A DNA stretch of 64,000 nt from CAVZTX01 sp963778375 (GCA_963778375.1 CAVZTX010000030.1:124001-188000); one strand, 5' to 3'. Counted from the first letter of the stretch, positions 9,078 to 22,613 are shown. Notes: a model not told the origin generated them from the letters alone. Translations and numbers: made by a program.

Positions 9078-9944
9078 ATGTTTAACCGTGTAGCAATCGT
9101 TGGTTTGGGACTTATTGGTGGGTCAATAGGACTTGCACTTCACAAGGCGAAAGGTGCACAACAGGTCACCGGCTTTGATTTAGGCAAGGGTGTAAGTGAT
9201 GCAGCACGCAGGATTGGCGCTATTGACCAGCCTTATAGTACTTTAGCCGATGCCATCCGCGGGGCTGAATTGGTTATTCTGGCAACGCCTGTTGGAGCTA
9301 TGCGCTCATTGCTGCAAAACATGACAACTGCAATCACTCCCCGGGCGGTCGTTACTGATGTTGCAAGTACCAAGAGCCAGGTGATTAGCTGGGCGGAAGA
9401 GTTTCTTCCTCAATCGGTTTCGTTTGTTGGTGGGCATCCTATGACGGGAAAGGAATCGAGTGGAGTTGCGGCAGCAGATGCCAGGCTTTTCAAGGATCGT
9501 ATCTATTGTCTTACGCCTACTCGTCGTACCAATCCTGCTGCAATCAATAAGGTAACAACGTTTATAGAGATGCTTGGTGCGCGGATCCGTTTCCTGGAAC
9601 CTGCTGAGCATGATGGACAGATGGCCGGTGTGAGCCACTTGCCTTTTATCGCTTCTACGGCCTTGATGAATACAGTTGCAAATGATCCAGCATGGGGCGA
9701 TTCTAGTTTGTTAGCCGCTGGTGGATTTCGCGATATGACCCGCCTGGCTGCTGGCAGTCCTGAAATGTATCGTGATATTTGTTTGACGAATGGTGAAGCT
9801 ATCACTCGCTGGCTCGATAGGTATATTAAGACTCTTAATGACCTGCGCAATCGTATTGCAACGCATGATCCAGACCTGGGTGAGTCCTTTTCTAAAGCAC
9901 AACAATTGAGACAGCAATGGCAGGTTTCACAAAGTGGTGAGTAG
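9078..9944 (+). CDS. tyrA: Prephenate dehydrogenase
   Basis: 288 residues. An N-terminal Rossmann fold has VAIVGLGLIGGSIGLAL. The catalytic region has VTDVASTKSQV, then FVGGHPMTGKESSGV with the substrate-binding His. The C-terminal helical dimerisation domain has HDGQMAGVSHLPFIASTALMN and GGFRDMTRLAAGSPEMYRDI. It oxidises prephenate (or arogenate) to the tyrosine precursor with NAD(P)+. There is no ACT or chorismate mutase fusion. The start ATG at 9078 has AAGGAGGAAG 6 bases upstream; a longer frame from 9033 overlaps mntP and lacks a site. Confidence 0.9.
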   Translation: MFNRVAIVGLGLIGGSIGLALHKAKGAQQVTGFDLGKGVSDAARRIGAIDQPYSTLADAIRGAELVILATPVGAMRSLLQNMTTAITPRAVVTDVASTKSQVISWAEEFLPQSVSFVGGHPMTGKESSGVAAADARLFKDRIYCLTPTRRTNPAAINKVTTFIEMLGARIRFLEPAEHDGQMAGVSHLPFIASTALMNTVANDPAWGDSSLLAAGGFRDMTRLAAGSPEMYRDICLTNGEAITRWLDRYIKTLNDLRNRIATHDPDLGESFSKAQQLRQQWQVSQSGE

Positions 9945-10070
9945 CGGTAGTTGCAGGTACTCGTTTCTGTGTTACAGGTGTCATTGAGGAAATAAAGTAC
10001 GTCTTAATATTGTTTTCATTAGTGTGTTAGATGACATATTTTACGAAAGTTTAAAGTCGCAAAAAAACTC

Positions 10071-10099
10071 TTGACATCGTAAAAGGTATATGGCATAAT
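10071..10099 (+). promoter_or_regulatory. rRNA promoter P1
   Basis: TTGACA (10071-10076), 17-base spacer, CATAAT (10094-10099). A perfect -35 with a five-of-six -10, preceded by an A-rich upstream stretch (AAAAAAACTC) that could act as an UP element. Confidence 0.8.
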
Positions 10100-10179
10100 A
10101 CCAAAGCCACCGAAAAAGACAATCATCGGATCAGTCATGATGAGATGCTCCTGTCAATCGGATTGCTAATTCACGTATG

Positions 10180-10193
10180 CCACGTTAACGTGG
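10180..10193. other. 14-base perfect palindrome in rRNA leader
   Basis: CCACGTTAACGTGG is fully self-complementary and lies between P1 and P2. It may bind a dimeric regulator or form a small hairpin in the P1 transcript. Confidence 0.4.
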
Positions 10194-10347
10194 CCCCCCA
10201 AGGATCACTTTTCCTGGAAGCAACTAGAGCAAATGAACGTTTTGCATGCCTGTTTTGGGCATGTTGAACCGGTGCGAGGTTGTTTCGGCGATTATAGCAA
10301 GGAAACAGTGATTTTAGGGAAAATAGTGAATCTGTTCAGAAAACCTC

Positions 10348-10376
10348 TTGACAGATCACTATAAATGTGCAATAAT
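10348..10376 (+). promoter_or_regulatory. rRNA promoter P2
   Basis: TTGACA (10348-10353), 17-base spacer, AATAAT (10371-10376). It has the same spacing as P1, followed by ACGTG. Confidence 0.8.
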
Positions 10377-10407
10377 ACGTGAACTGACGCAAATGCATGA
10401 AATGAGT

Positions 10408-10436
10408 TTTCAAACATTTGCATCATGGAGTATACT
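10408..10436 (+). promoter_or_regulatory. Possible third rRNA promoter P3
   Basis: TTTCAA (10408-10413), 17-base spacer, TATACT (10431-10436). The -10 is good and the -35 weak; the evidence is only the motif and its place in the series. Confidence 0.4.
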
Positions 10437-10680
10437 GAATAACAGTGAGAGCCCAAAGGCTTACTCCAAACAGGTACCTTGACAATTGAAGAGTGGAAAG
10501 CAGAACAAACAGCAACTGTTGGTAAGAACAACAACCTGTCAAGCGCTTGGCTGCCCGACACACAGGCAGGCAAGCGATGAGAATCTGCGAACAAGCCAAG
10601 TGCTTATGAGAACTTGGCCTGGATCGCTCAACACAGAACGGCACATTCTTTCTGCAAGGAGAGGATGCGCGATAGACGTT

Positions 10681-15549
<4,869 letters not shown>

Positions 15550-15717
15550 CTCAGCAGAGGTATCTTCACACCATCCAACATGCAGAAAGCGAGCCAGCCT
15601 ATGCCACCACGCGTCCGTCCGGCCTTCCGCTGGACCCTCGCCTCGCTCCGTTCGCCTCTTCTGGTCTCGGCAAAATTGAGGTAATTGTAATAACTGCAAA
15701 CAGTTTGAAAACTGAAC

Positions 15718-15760
15718 AAAACAAAAGAGCCAGCGTTTTAAATGCTGGCTCTTTTGTTTT
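15718..15760. terminator. Strong intrinsic terminator of the rRNA operon
   Basis: A perfect 17-base stem, from AAAACAAAAGAGCCAGC to its complement GCTGGCTCTTTTGTTTT, with a 9-base loop. A and T tracts at both sides let it stop rightward rRNA transcription and leftward glcF transcription (the glcF stop codon is upstream in that direction, at 15790). Confidence 0.92.
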
Positions 15761-15789
15761 ACTGAATCTTAAGCGGCTAGTTGCGTCGT

Positions 15790-17373
15790 TTACAGTCGAT
15801 TGCGACGACGCGCAAGCATAAAGCCAATTATGATACCGATGCCGATACCTGCGAAAAGTGTACGTTGGCGATTGGCATTTTTCACTAGATTCTGTGTTGA
15901 CGCGTGGTAGAGTTTGGCTGCCTGGTAGGCTTCATCGAGCAACTGTACCGGGTGAACTACTTTCAAATCGATATTTCGCTCGCGAGCGCCTAATGCTATC
16001 TGCATCATGCAGCCAGGATTACCGGTGGCGATAATGGTGGCTCCGGTTGCTGCGATATTTTTCATCTTACGTTCGAGTAGCTGGGTTGCCATCTCCTGGT
16101 TGGTCAGGTTATAGATGCCTGCGCTTCCACAGCACCAATCAGCTTCTTTCAGATCAACCATCGTGATACCTGGAATAGCTTTGAGCAACTGGCGTGGCTG
16201 CTGTTTAATCTTTTGCCCATGTGCGAGGTGGCAGGCATCATGGTATGCCACGGTATATGGCAGTTCGCCCATCTCGCGATTCCAGTCAATACTCGCCAGA
16301 AACTCACTGACATCTTTCACTTTGGTGCTAAAAGCACTTGCGCGGCTTGCGTACTTGGGATCATCACGTAATAAGTGGCCGTATTCTTTGAGGTTAGAGC
16401 CGCAGCCAGCCGAGTTGATAATGATGAAATCACAGTTATATGGCTCAAACACGTCGATATTGTGGCGGGCAAGCTGCCTACCACGTTTCGCTTCGCCAGC
16501 ATGTACATGCAGTGCTCCGCAGCATTGTTGCTGAGGTGGTGTGATTACTTCGCAACCGTTAGCTGCCAGGACACGAATGGTCGCCTCATTAATGTTGCGG
16601 AAGACTTGGTCCATAATGCAACCACTGATAAAGCCAACCCGGTAGCGTTTTCGCCCCAGCGGGGGTGTAACTTCTGGCAGGGGACGTGGTAGCAGGTCGC
16701 CGCTTGCGAAGGGCATTAATTCCTCCGGCGTCTTAAGCTTACCTTGCAGCGGTGAGGGAAGAGCGTTCACGATATCAATCAAGCCTGTACGGTGCGCCAG
16801 CGATTGCAATCCACTGCGTTGGTATATTTTTAGACCGGCAAATACAACGGAAGTGGCAAGGCGAGAAGGCAGCATAAAATCGAAAAAGAAACGCCGTAGA
16901 AGTCTTTCAGTGAGAGATTCAAGCGCGGGGTGGTGATCTGAATGCTCATGTAATGGATAATCGGCGGTACCGTGTGGCTCGGTGATCTCTTGTTGTATTG
17001 GTACGTTCCTGCCAAGCAAGGGTGCCAGGCTGACGTCGAGTTGGATTTGCTCGCGAGCGGCCTCAATCAGTTTTCCAAACTGCACGCCTGAAGGACACGC
17101 AGTTTCGCAGGCGCGGCAACCGAGGCAGCAGTACATGTGGTCGATGAACTCAGCCGAAATGTCCATACGTCCTTCTGCGACCGCCTGCATTTGGTAAATA
17201 CGTCCACGGGGAGAATCCATCTCTACGCCAAGTACCGCGTAGGTGGGGCAGGTGGGTAGACAGAAACCGCAGTGAATGCACTGGCGCATCAAGTCATAGG
17301 TATGCGTGTGACGGCGCAGTGGTCCCTGATTGGATAAAGTGTGCTGACCCAGATTCATGGATTCGATGGACAT
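15790..17373 (-). CDS. glcF: Glycolate oxidase iron-sulfur subunit with C-terminal membrane helix
   Basis: About 527 residues. Two 4Fe-4S motifs near the N-terminus, CIHCGFCLPTCP and CCLGCRACETACPSG. Two cysteine-rich CCG domains follow (CCGALHVHAGE and CCGSAGIYNLT). GlcF passes electrons from the flavin subunits GlcD and GlcE. It is longer than the usual ~410-450 residues: a central insertion contains LLRRFFFDFMLPSRLATS, and a final hydrophobic helix (FAGIGIGIIIGFMLA) followed by RRRNRL looks like a membrane anchor. The start is ATG at 17373, with GGGAGGT 6 bases before it. Last gene of the leftward glcDE-methyltransferase-glcF run. Confidence 0.88.
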   Translation of the reverse strand: MSIESMNLGQHTLSNQGPLRRHTHTYDLMRQCIHCGFCLPTCPTYAVLGVEMDSPRGRIYQMQAVAEGRMDISAEFIDHMYCCLGCRACETACPSGVQFGKLIEAAREQIQLDVSLAPLLGRNVPIQQEITEPHGTADYPLHEHSDHHPALESLTERLLRRFFFDFMLPSRLATSVVFAGLKIYQRSGLQSLAHRTGLIDIVNALPSPLQGKLKTPEELMPFASGDLLPRPLPEVTPPLGRKRYRVGFISGCIMDQVFRNINEATIRVLAANGCEVITPPQQQCCGALHVHAGEAKRGRQLARHNIDVFEPYNCDFIIINSAGCGSNLKEYGHLLRDDPKYASRASAFSTKVKDVSEFLASIDWNREMGELPYTVAYHDACHLAHGQKIKQQPRQLLKAIPGITMVDLKEADWCCGSAGIYNLTNQEMATQLLERKMKNIAATGATIIATGNPGCMMQIALGARERNIDLKVVHPVQLLDEAYQAAKLYHASTQNLVKNANRQRTLFAGIGIGIIIGFMLARRRNRL

Positions 17374-17394
17374 TTTTCTACCTCCCGGCATGTA

Positions 17395-18090
17395 CTAATG
17401 GGGCTTGGCAGCGATAACGGTAACTTCTTGACGATTATGAAAAAGTTGGTGAGCCTGCACTATGGCAAAGTGTTTCTGAAGCAAACTCAAAGCGGCCTTC
17501 AAATTCTTGAATGGGTCAATTTCGTGCGTGGCATGCGGCAACTTAAGCGTGCTGATGATAAAGCCATCGGTACGCAGGCATTTACCTGCTTGCAGCAGCA
17601 GGCGAGCAGCTTCTCGAGCATCCATGCGCATATCGTTGGCGATTACATCGAAACTCCGGTGTTTTTTGATTGCGTCCTCAAGATAGGCTTCGGCATAGCC
17701 CCGGTAGTGTTCCAGATGCGCATGTCCTACCAGACGGGGATCGAGTCGAGCAGGATCTACAGCTACGACACTCATGCCAGCTTCCAAAAGCAAGCGCGTC
17801 CAACCGCCGGGGGCAGCACCAAGGTCGAGCGCTCGACTGTGTTCGGGCAGTACCACACCAAAGGTTTCCATTGCTTCCAGCAATTTGAACTCGGCTCGAC
17901 TGATCTGTTCGGGCTTCTGGGCAAAATGACGCATTCCGCCGGGCCAATCGCTCAGATTCTCTTTAACCGTTGAGATGCCTAGATAGCCCTTTTGCGCTGT
18001 AAGCAGCACGGAAACGACAATCTGTGGTCTTTTGATCGATTCCACAGCACCTGTCTCTTCCGCAATAACCTCTGCGAGAAGCTGGTTCAA
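17395..18090 (-). CDS. RlmM/FtsJ-like rRNA methyltransferase, C-terminal part (split gene)
   Basis: About 231 residues covering the SAM-dependent FtsJ-type domain: ISRAEFKLLEA, motif I ALDLGAAPGGWTRLLL, VVAVDPARLDP, FDVIANDMRMDA and the late NRQEVTVIAAKP strand. Order and motifs resemble the catalytic half of RlmM (23S rRNA 2'-O-ribose methyltransferase). The nominal TTG start overlaps the stop of the preceding frame (TTGA). Upstream of that TTG the same frame stays open for 11 codons (ETVERSYSSGR) and reads as a natural continuation, so this is probably one gene split by a single-base change rather than two coupled genes. Confidence 0.7.
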   Translation of the reverse strand: MNQLLAEVIAEETGAVESIKRPQIVVSVLLTAQKGYLGISTVKENLSDWPGGMRHFAQKPEQISRAEFKLLEAMETFGVVLPEHSRALDLGAAPGGWTRLLLEAGMSVVAVDPARLDPRLVGHAHLEHYRGYAEAYLEDAIKKHRSFDVIANDMRMDAREAARLLLQAGKCLRTDGFIISTLKLPHATHEIDPFKNLKAALSLLQKHFAIVQAHQLFHNRQEVTVIAAKPH

Positions 18091-18503
18091 GCGGCCGCTG
18101 CTGTACGATCGCTCAACGGTTTCTCATCGGGTTGTACGATGCGCGTTTGCACGGCGAAGTGTTGTCCGCGTTCTAGCATATCAAAGGTCGGTAGGCTGGC
18201 TATTGCCAGCGCCAGTTCCGCGATATCATGTTCTGTGTTTGCAAGGTTGACGATTGCCTGGACGGGAGCGAGGTGCCGAACAAAGATGGGCCGCTGCTCT
18301 GCTGTCAGACGCATTAACGCTGAGCTATCAGGAACGGTGCATAGTGCGATACCTGGGGCTATTAGTTCGATGCTCTTTAAGCCTTTGTCGAGGCGTTTGA
18401 GTTCGTCCAATGCTGCATCCAAAAATTCGGATTGCGCGGTGACGATCAGCAAAGAGGTTGGGTCTGCTGGTATTTCTGGAGTCTCTCGAATATTCTGATT
18501 CAC
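18087..18503 (-). CDS. RlmM-like methyltransferase, N-terminal part (split gene)
   Basis: 138 residues with the alternating strand/helix pattern of an RlmM-like N-terminal and THUMP region (SLLIVTAQSEFLDAALDELK, RPIFVRHLAPVQAIVNL, GQHFAVQTRIVQPDE). The frame ends in RTAAAA and a TGA that overlaps the next start. The GTG start overlaps the glcE stop (GTGA), so the locus is translationally coupled to glcE. The last 10 residues are probably an out-of-frame tail. A full-length protein would have about 370 residues, close to RlmM. Confidence 0.6.
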   Translation of the reverse strand: MNQNIRETPEIPADPTSLLIVTAQSEFLDAALDELKRLDKGLKSIELIAPGIALCTVPDSSALMRLTAEQRPIFVRHLAPVQAIVNLANTEHDIAELALAIASLPTFDMLERGQHFAVQTRIVQPDEKPLSDRTAAAA

Positions 18504-18961
18504 AAGCCCCCCATGAAGCGGCCTTTTACAAAGGTGCCCTTTGGATCAAATTGCTTTTTGAGGCGCTGCATCATGTAGAAATCTGAACCCGGGTCGCCCC
18601 AGACGCTGATACGTCGCTTGAGATCGATTGGGCAACGCTCAACGATCATACTGCCACGCGCTTCCTGTGCCTGCAGGCGTAGCTCAGCGATGGCTTCCAC
18701 GAGGCGCTGTGTTGCATCCGCAGGTCGTAATTCAATATAGAGAATGCCGTTGCCAGCATGCCCTACAATTGCGGCTTCAAGTTCGTGACGGCGACAGATC
18801 TGCTCAACTGTTTGAAGGTAAGAGGCTACCTGTGATACGAGTATAGCAGCTTTGCATGTGACTGATCCTTGCATATGTTCCCGCACAACATTCCAGAATT
18901 GATCTTGCTCGTTACCCATCAGGTCATCACCCATTAATGCGCCATGATTGCGTGCCAGCAA
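18500..18961 (-). CDS. glcE: Glycolate oxidase subunit GlcE, C-terminal part (split gene)
   Basis: C-terminal FAD-oxidase segment: AAIVGHAGNGILYIELRP, then SMIVERCPIDLKRRISVWGDPG and the family ending MQRLKKQFDPKGTFVKGRFMGGL. The frame is open well upstream of the nominal start: DLRLPVNGYSLAIDFEG and TATSIDRQVDEARLLARN read through to about 19055 and match GlcE. The N-terminal part lies in another frame (19005-19835). The stop overlaps the start of the next gene (GTGA). Confidence 0.75.
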   Translation of the reverse strand: MLARNHGALMGDDLMGNEQDQFWNVVREHMQGSVTCKAAILVSQVASYLQTVEQICRRHELEAAIVGHAGNGILYIELRPADATQRLVEAIAELRLQAQEARGSMIVERCPIDLKRRISVWGDPGSDFYMMQRLKKQFDPKGTFVKGRFMGGL

Positions 18962-19004
18962 GCGTGCCTCGTCGACCTGACGGTCAATGCTGGTCGCGGT
19001 TCCC

Positions 19005-19835
19005 TCAAAGTCTATAGCTAACGAATAGCCGTTGACAGGCAGTCTCAGATCCGAAGAAGTCGCTCATGTCGTTGGCCGCTCCCGCGTCAATTAATTCAAT
19101 GGCGCTTGGCGTAAGTAGAGAACCCAGGAGGGCGATGACCATTTGCATCGCGTCGGTTGCATTTGGGAAAGATAATAAAAGTGTGCGTTCGTCAGCAGGG
19201 AGGGGTTGGAGCTTAAAATTTGCTTCCACAATGATACCGAGCGTGCCCAATGATCCAATATAGAGTTTGTTGAGGTCATAACCCGCGACATTTTTGACGA
19301 CGCGACCGCCGCTGCGTGCTATCTCGCCATTGGCCTGTACAACATGCAAACCAATCACCAGGTCGCGTGCAGAGCCGTAACGTAATCGTTTGGGTCCACT
19401 GGCATTCGAGGCCAGTATTCCTCCCAGTGTCGCCTGTTGAGCATCTGGTGGGTCAAGTGCTAGCCACTGTCCCTTTGCAGCTAGTTGCTCTTGTAAAGCG
19501 GCCAGGGTGATGCCAGCCTCGACATGGCAGGTGAGATCGGGCGCTTCGTGTTCTAATAAGCGAGTCAACTGGCTGGTTTCGAGCAGTACATCGATTTGAT
19601 CGGGTATCGCTCCTAAATTCGTGCGCGATCCACCACCACGTGCCATCAATGTTAGATCGTGTTGGCTTGTCAATGCCACAATCTGCGCAACCTGCTCTCC
19701 AGTTTCAGGAATGACTACGATGCGCGGTAACAGACCGTCTACGGCATAATCGCGTAAGGTATCAGGGTCAGTCATTACCTGCACTGTAGGTGTATATTGT
19801 GAAATAGCTGCTGCGAACGTCTCAATTTTAGTCAT
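19005..19835 (-). CDS. glcE: Glycolate oxidase subunit GlcE, N-terminal part (split gene)
   Basis: 276 residues of FAD-binding PCMH-type domain: VIPETGEQVAQIVALTSQHD, LMARGGGSRTNLGAIPDQ, CHVEAGITLAALQEQLA, LGGILASNASGPKRLRYGSARDLVIG and VVKNVAGYDLNKLYIGSLGTLGIIVE. It binds FAD and, with GlcD and GlcF, forms the glycolate oxidase. The frame runs off into QRLFVSYRL and a stop; correct sequence continues in the +1 frame from about 19045-19060. Start ATG with AAGGAT 10 bases upstream, 18 bases after glcD. Confidence 0.8.
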   Translation of the reverse strand: MTKIETFAAAISQYTPTVQVMTDPDTLRDYAVDGLLPRIVVIPETGEQVAQIVALTSQHDLTLMARGGGSRTNLGAIPDQIDVLLETSQLTRLLEHEAPDLTCHVEAGITLAALQEQLAAKGQWLALDPPDAQQATLGGILASNASGPKRLRYGSARDLVIGLHVVQANGEIARSGGRVVKNVAGYDLNKLYIGSLGTLGIIVEANFKLQPLPADERTLLLSFPNATDAMQMVIALLGSLLTPSAIELIDAGAANDMSDFFGSETACQRLFVSYRL

Positions 19836-19853
19836 TTAACTATGATCCTTCAA

Positions 19854-21320
19854 TTAAAGTTCCTTTACATCGGCGCAGCGTCCTGGTAGAGGGAAGAGCT
19901 TGCCGGGATTGAATAGCTGGCGAGGATTCCATGCCTCGCGCACCTGCTGCATGATGCGCAGATCGACTTCATTAAAGATGAGTGCCATCTCTTCCTGTTT
20001 CTCCAAGCCGACGCCGTGCTCTCCGGTAATCGTACCTCCTGCCTCTGCGCAGACTTCCAGTATTTCATGTCCTGCCTTGCGTACACGTTCAACTTCACCT
20101 GGAATTTGTGAATCGAAGAGGATGAGTGGATGTAGATTTCCATCGCCCGCGTGAAAGACGTTGCCGACGCGAAGGCCATAACTTGAGCAAATCTCGCTCA
20201 CTCGCCGTAAAACATAGGGTAAGCGGGTGCGCGGCACAACTCCATCCTGGACATAGAATTCGGGGCTGATACGGCCAACTGCGCCAAAAGCGTTTTTGCG
20301 GCCTGCCCAGAATAACTGGCGCTCTACCTCGTTGGCCGCGATGCGTACCTCACGGGCATGGTGTTTGTTGCATATGCTCACAATCTGCTCTGTTTGCTCC
20401 GCGACACTTTCACGTAGTCCCTCTGCTTCCATCAGCAGTACGGCGGCGGCATCCATTGGATAGCCTGCGTGGGTATCAGCCTCAACCGCCTGCAAGATCA
20501 TTTCATCCATCATCTCAATAGCGGCGGGGATGACGCCGGTGGCAATAATTTCCGAGACGGTATTCGAGGCATCGTCCATTGTGTCAAATATTCCTACCAT
20601 GGTTTTGACCGCTTCGGGTAGGTGTACGATGCGTACAATGATCTTCGTGACGATGCAGAGGGTTCCTTCGGAGCCAATCAACAATCCGGTGAGGTCATAG
20701 CCAGGGGTATCGTATGTCCAGCCACCTACCTGTAGAATCTCGCCTTCGGTCGTGACGATCTCTAGCCCAAGCACATGATTCGTGGTGACGCCATAAATGA
20801 GCGTGTGTGGTCCACCTGCGTTTTCGCCAGCATTTCCGCCGATTGTACATGAACGCTGGCTGCTAGGATCTGGTACATAGTAGAACCCTTGGGGATTCAA
20901 GGCATTACTCAAGTGAAGATTGACCAGTCCTGGTTGGACGATGGCCCGTAGATTCTCGTAATCAACCTCAAGAATACGATTCATGCGTGCGAAGGCGATA
21001 ACGATGCCACCATAAATGGGAATCGCTCCTCCGCTCAATCCTGTGCCCGCGCCACGAGGTACGACAGGAACATTATGATGAGCTGCTATTTTAACGATGG
21101 CAGCTACCTCTTCTGTCGAAGCTGGCAGTACAACGATATCGGGTGTACTGCGATCAATTGATGCATCATACTCATACAGCATCAGGTCATAAGGGGTATG
21201 CAAGACATAACGCGCTCCAAGTAAGGCACTCAATTCGCGTACCGCTTCCGCTTTTTTCGCCGCTGAAATGCGCTCAAATACAGGAGATGTGACTGGTGGA
21301 GGAAGTTCTGTAATGCTCAT
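19854..21320 (-). CDS. glcD: Glycolate oxidase FAD-linked subunit GlcD
   Basis: 488 residues, the usual length for GlcD. FAD-binding domain with VVLPASTEEVAAIVKIA, VPVVPRGAGTGLSGGAIP, GENAGGPHTLIYGVTTNHVLG and LLIGSEGTLCIVTKI. C-terminal FAD-linked oxidase domain with NVFHAGDGNLHPLILFD and GGTITGEHGVGLEKQ. It oxidises glycolate (or D-lactate) to glyoxylate (or pyruvate) with GlcE and GlcF. Start ATG with AGGGGATC 8 bases upstream. First gene of the leftward operon. A weak promoter candidate (TTCCCA-17-TATTAT on the minus strand) lies in the 125-base gap before it. Confidence 0.92.
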   Translation of the reverse strand: MSITELPPPVTSPVFERISAAKKAEAVRELSALLGARYVLHTPYDLMLYEYDASIDRSTPDIVVLPASTEEVAAIVKIAAHHNVPVVPRGAGTGLSGGAIPIYGGIVIAFARMNRILEVDYENLRAIVQPGLVNLHLSNALNPQGFYYVPDPSSQRSCTIGGNAGENAGGPHTLIYGVTTNHVLGLEIVTTEGEILQVGGWTYDTPGYDLTGLLIGSEGTLCIVTKIIVRIVHLPEAVKTMVGIFDTMDDASNTVSEIIATGVIPAAIEMMDEMILQAVEADTHAGYPMDAAAVLLMEAEGLRESVAEQTEQIVSICNKHHAREVRIAANEVERQLFWAGRKNAFGAVGRISPEFYVQDGVVPRTRLPYVLRRVSEICSSYGLRVGNVFHAGDGNLHPLILFDSQIPGEVERVRKAGHEILEVCAEAGGTITGEHGVGLEKQEEMALIFNEVDLRIMQQVREAWNPRQLFNPGKLFPLPGRCADVKEL

Positions 21321-21445
21321 GGCTTTGATCCCCTAGATGGCTGGCTGTTGTGCGATCACAATTGACCTACGCTGGTTCTATGGAGATAATACCATGCAAA
21401 TCGAACAATGGGAAGCTTTCTATAGGCCTGAGTTGTGGATGAATA

Positions 21446-22378
21446 TCAATGAGTAAACAGTCTCCAGCACCAGAAGAGCATCAACGCTAATGCTACCACA
21501 AGCACCGTCAGAAAAATCCGTCGAGGCACATCCGATGTAGTGTTGGCGGGAGTGGTTGGCGAAGGCGAGTATGTTTGAGGTGTGTTATTTTGAGATGTGT
21601 TATCGGCGGGAGCTGTAGCAGTCGCGGAATGGGGAAGTGTAAGGTTACTCCATGCAGGTTGCGTGCCATTGACAAGTGCTCGTGGACTATTTCCTGAACC
21701 TCCGCCTCCAGACCCATTTGAACCTGAAGATGTACTTGAACCCGAAGATGGAGATGAAGAGGATGGTGATCCCGTATTGCTTGCGTTGATGGTTGGGGTA
21801 CCAGTGAGTTCCCAGGTACTGCCTCCATCGGGTATACGTGCATAGGACTGATCGGGAGCGAGTGTTGGAACCGTGACCTGATCGATTGTCACTCCGTCGA
21901 TGACTAGACGCAAGGTCATTTCTGGTGAGGGAGTACCCAGGAACAGGTTAGAAAAAATGGCACCAAAGAAAAGAACAAGGAAACTATGGGATGCAATAGC
22001 GGCTCCAAAGGGAGGGTAGTAGGCATCTGGGCTTGTCCCAGTAACAATAGTGGTATGAGCAGCGTAGAGATCGAAGGGCTGATTTTGCGGATTATACAAC
22101 TCAATCCAGGCATCAGTGGTGATCGAATACGTCTTAGCTTCTGAACAATTCCAGGTGGAATGAGGCACTAAGAGCACTTCGTTGATTAGGACAATGCCGG
22201 GGGTTGTGGGGGCAGGCGCAGGAGAGCCAGGCACTGCTGGGGGAATAGGCGAAGCGCATCCATGAGCGCTCTTCATGGTATGGATACTATGAATGTTATG
22301 AGCGCTGGCAAAGGGAACTTCGAAGGCGGTTGCGGCGCAAAGAAGCGCTACGGCGAGTAACGCACCTAAAAACCGCAC
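21446..22378 (-). CDS. Lamin-tail-domain surface protein
   Basis: 310 residues. A signal peptide (RFLGALLAVALLCAATAFEVPFA) is followed by a proline-rich stretch. Then comes a lamin-tail (LTD) fold: IVLINEVLLVPHSTW, DAWIELYNPQNQPFDLY, SHSFLVLFFG and PDQSYARIPDGGSTWELTGTPT. After that is a Ser/Gly-rich low-complexity spacer, and a C-terminal membrane helix (RRIFLTVLVVALALMLFWCW). It is probably exported and anchored at the cell surface. GTG start behind AAGGGGGG. LTD proteins in bacteria are often extracellular adhesin or nuclease attachments; no enzyme domain is present here. Confidence 0.75.
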   Translation of the reverse strand: MRFLGALLAVALLCAATAFEVPFASAHNIHSIHTMKSAHGCASPIPPAVPGSPAPAPTTPGIVLINEVLLVPHSTWNCSEAKTYSITTDAWIELYNPQNQPFDLYAAHTTIVTGTSPDAYYPPFGAAIASHSFLVLFFGAIFSNLFLGTPSPEMTLRLVIDGVTIDQVTVPTLAPDQSYARIPDGGSTWELTGTPTINASNTGSPSSSSPSSGSSTSSGSNGSGGGGSGNSPRALVNGTQPAWSNLTLPHSATATAPADNTSQNNTPQTYSPSPTTPANTTSDVPRRIFLTVLVVALALMLFWCWRLFTH

Positions 22379-22388
22379 ACAACCCCCC

Positions 22389-22583
22389 TTAGAAGCCTAA
22401 GCCGTCTGAAAGGTATTCAAAGTGAAATTTTTGGCGACGTGCGAAACGCCCGCCAAACAAGCGACGCATGGCTTCTACACTGCTTTCGCCAAGGGTAAAG
22501 GCGATGATTGAGCCAATAATGACGCCACAGATGCCGCCGAATGCAATGCCCTCTAAGAACATGCGGTTACGAAAAAATGTCAT
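22389..22583 (-). CDS. Small single-helix membrane protein
   Basis: 64 residues. One hydrophobic helix (FLEGIAFGGICGVIIGSIIAFTLG) is followed by a basic cytosolic tail with RRLFGGRFARRQK. No family recognised. The start ATG at 22583 sits behind AAAAGGTGACAACG. It lies between rsfS and the lamin-tail gene and ends 10 bases before the latter, so co-transcription is likely. Confidence 0.6.
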   Translation of the reverse strand: MTFFRNRMFLEGIAFGGICGVIIGSIIAFTLGESSVEAMRRLFGGRFARRQKFHFEYLSDGLGF

Positions 22584-22613
22584 CGTTGTCACCTTTTCTG
22601 ATTTAAAATGAAA

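Larger units (their letters stand above)
9945..10680 (+). promoter_or_regulatory. Upstream leader and promoter region of the rRNA operon
   Basis: 736 bases between tyrA and 16S. It holds two near-consensus promoters and a weaker third (listed separately), a 14-base palindrome, and several stem-forming segments close to 16S such as CCAAGT...ACTTGG (10597-10618). These may take part in precursor processing. No protein-coding gene is supported. Confidence 0.7.

Noticed and set aside
15560..15660. Possible 5S rRNA remnant after 23S
   Set aside because: No 5S core sequence or paired termini could be found.
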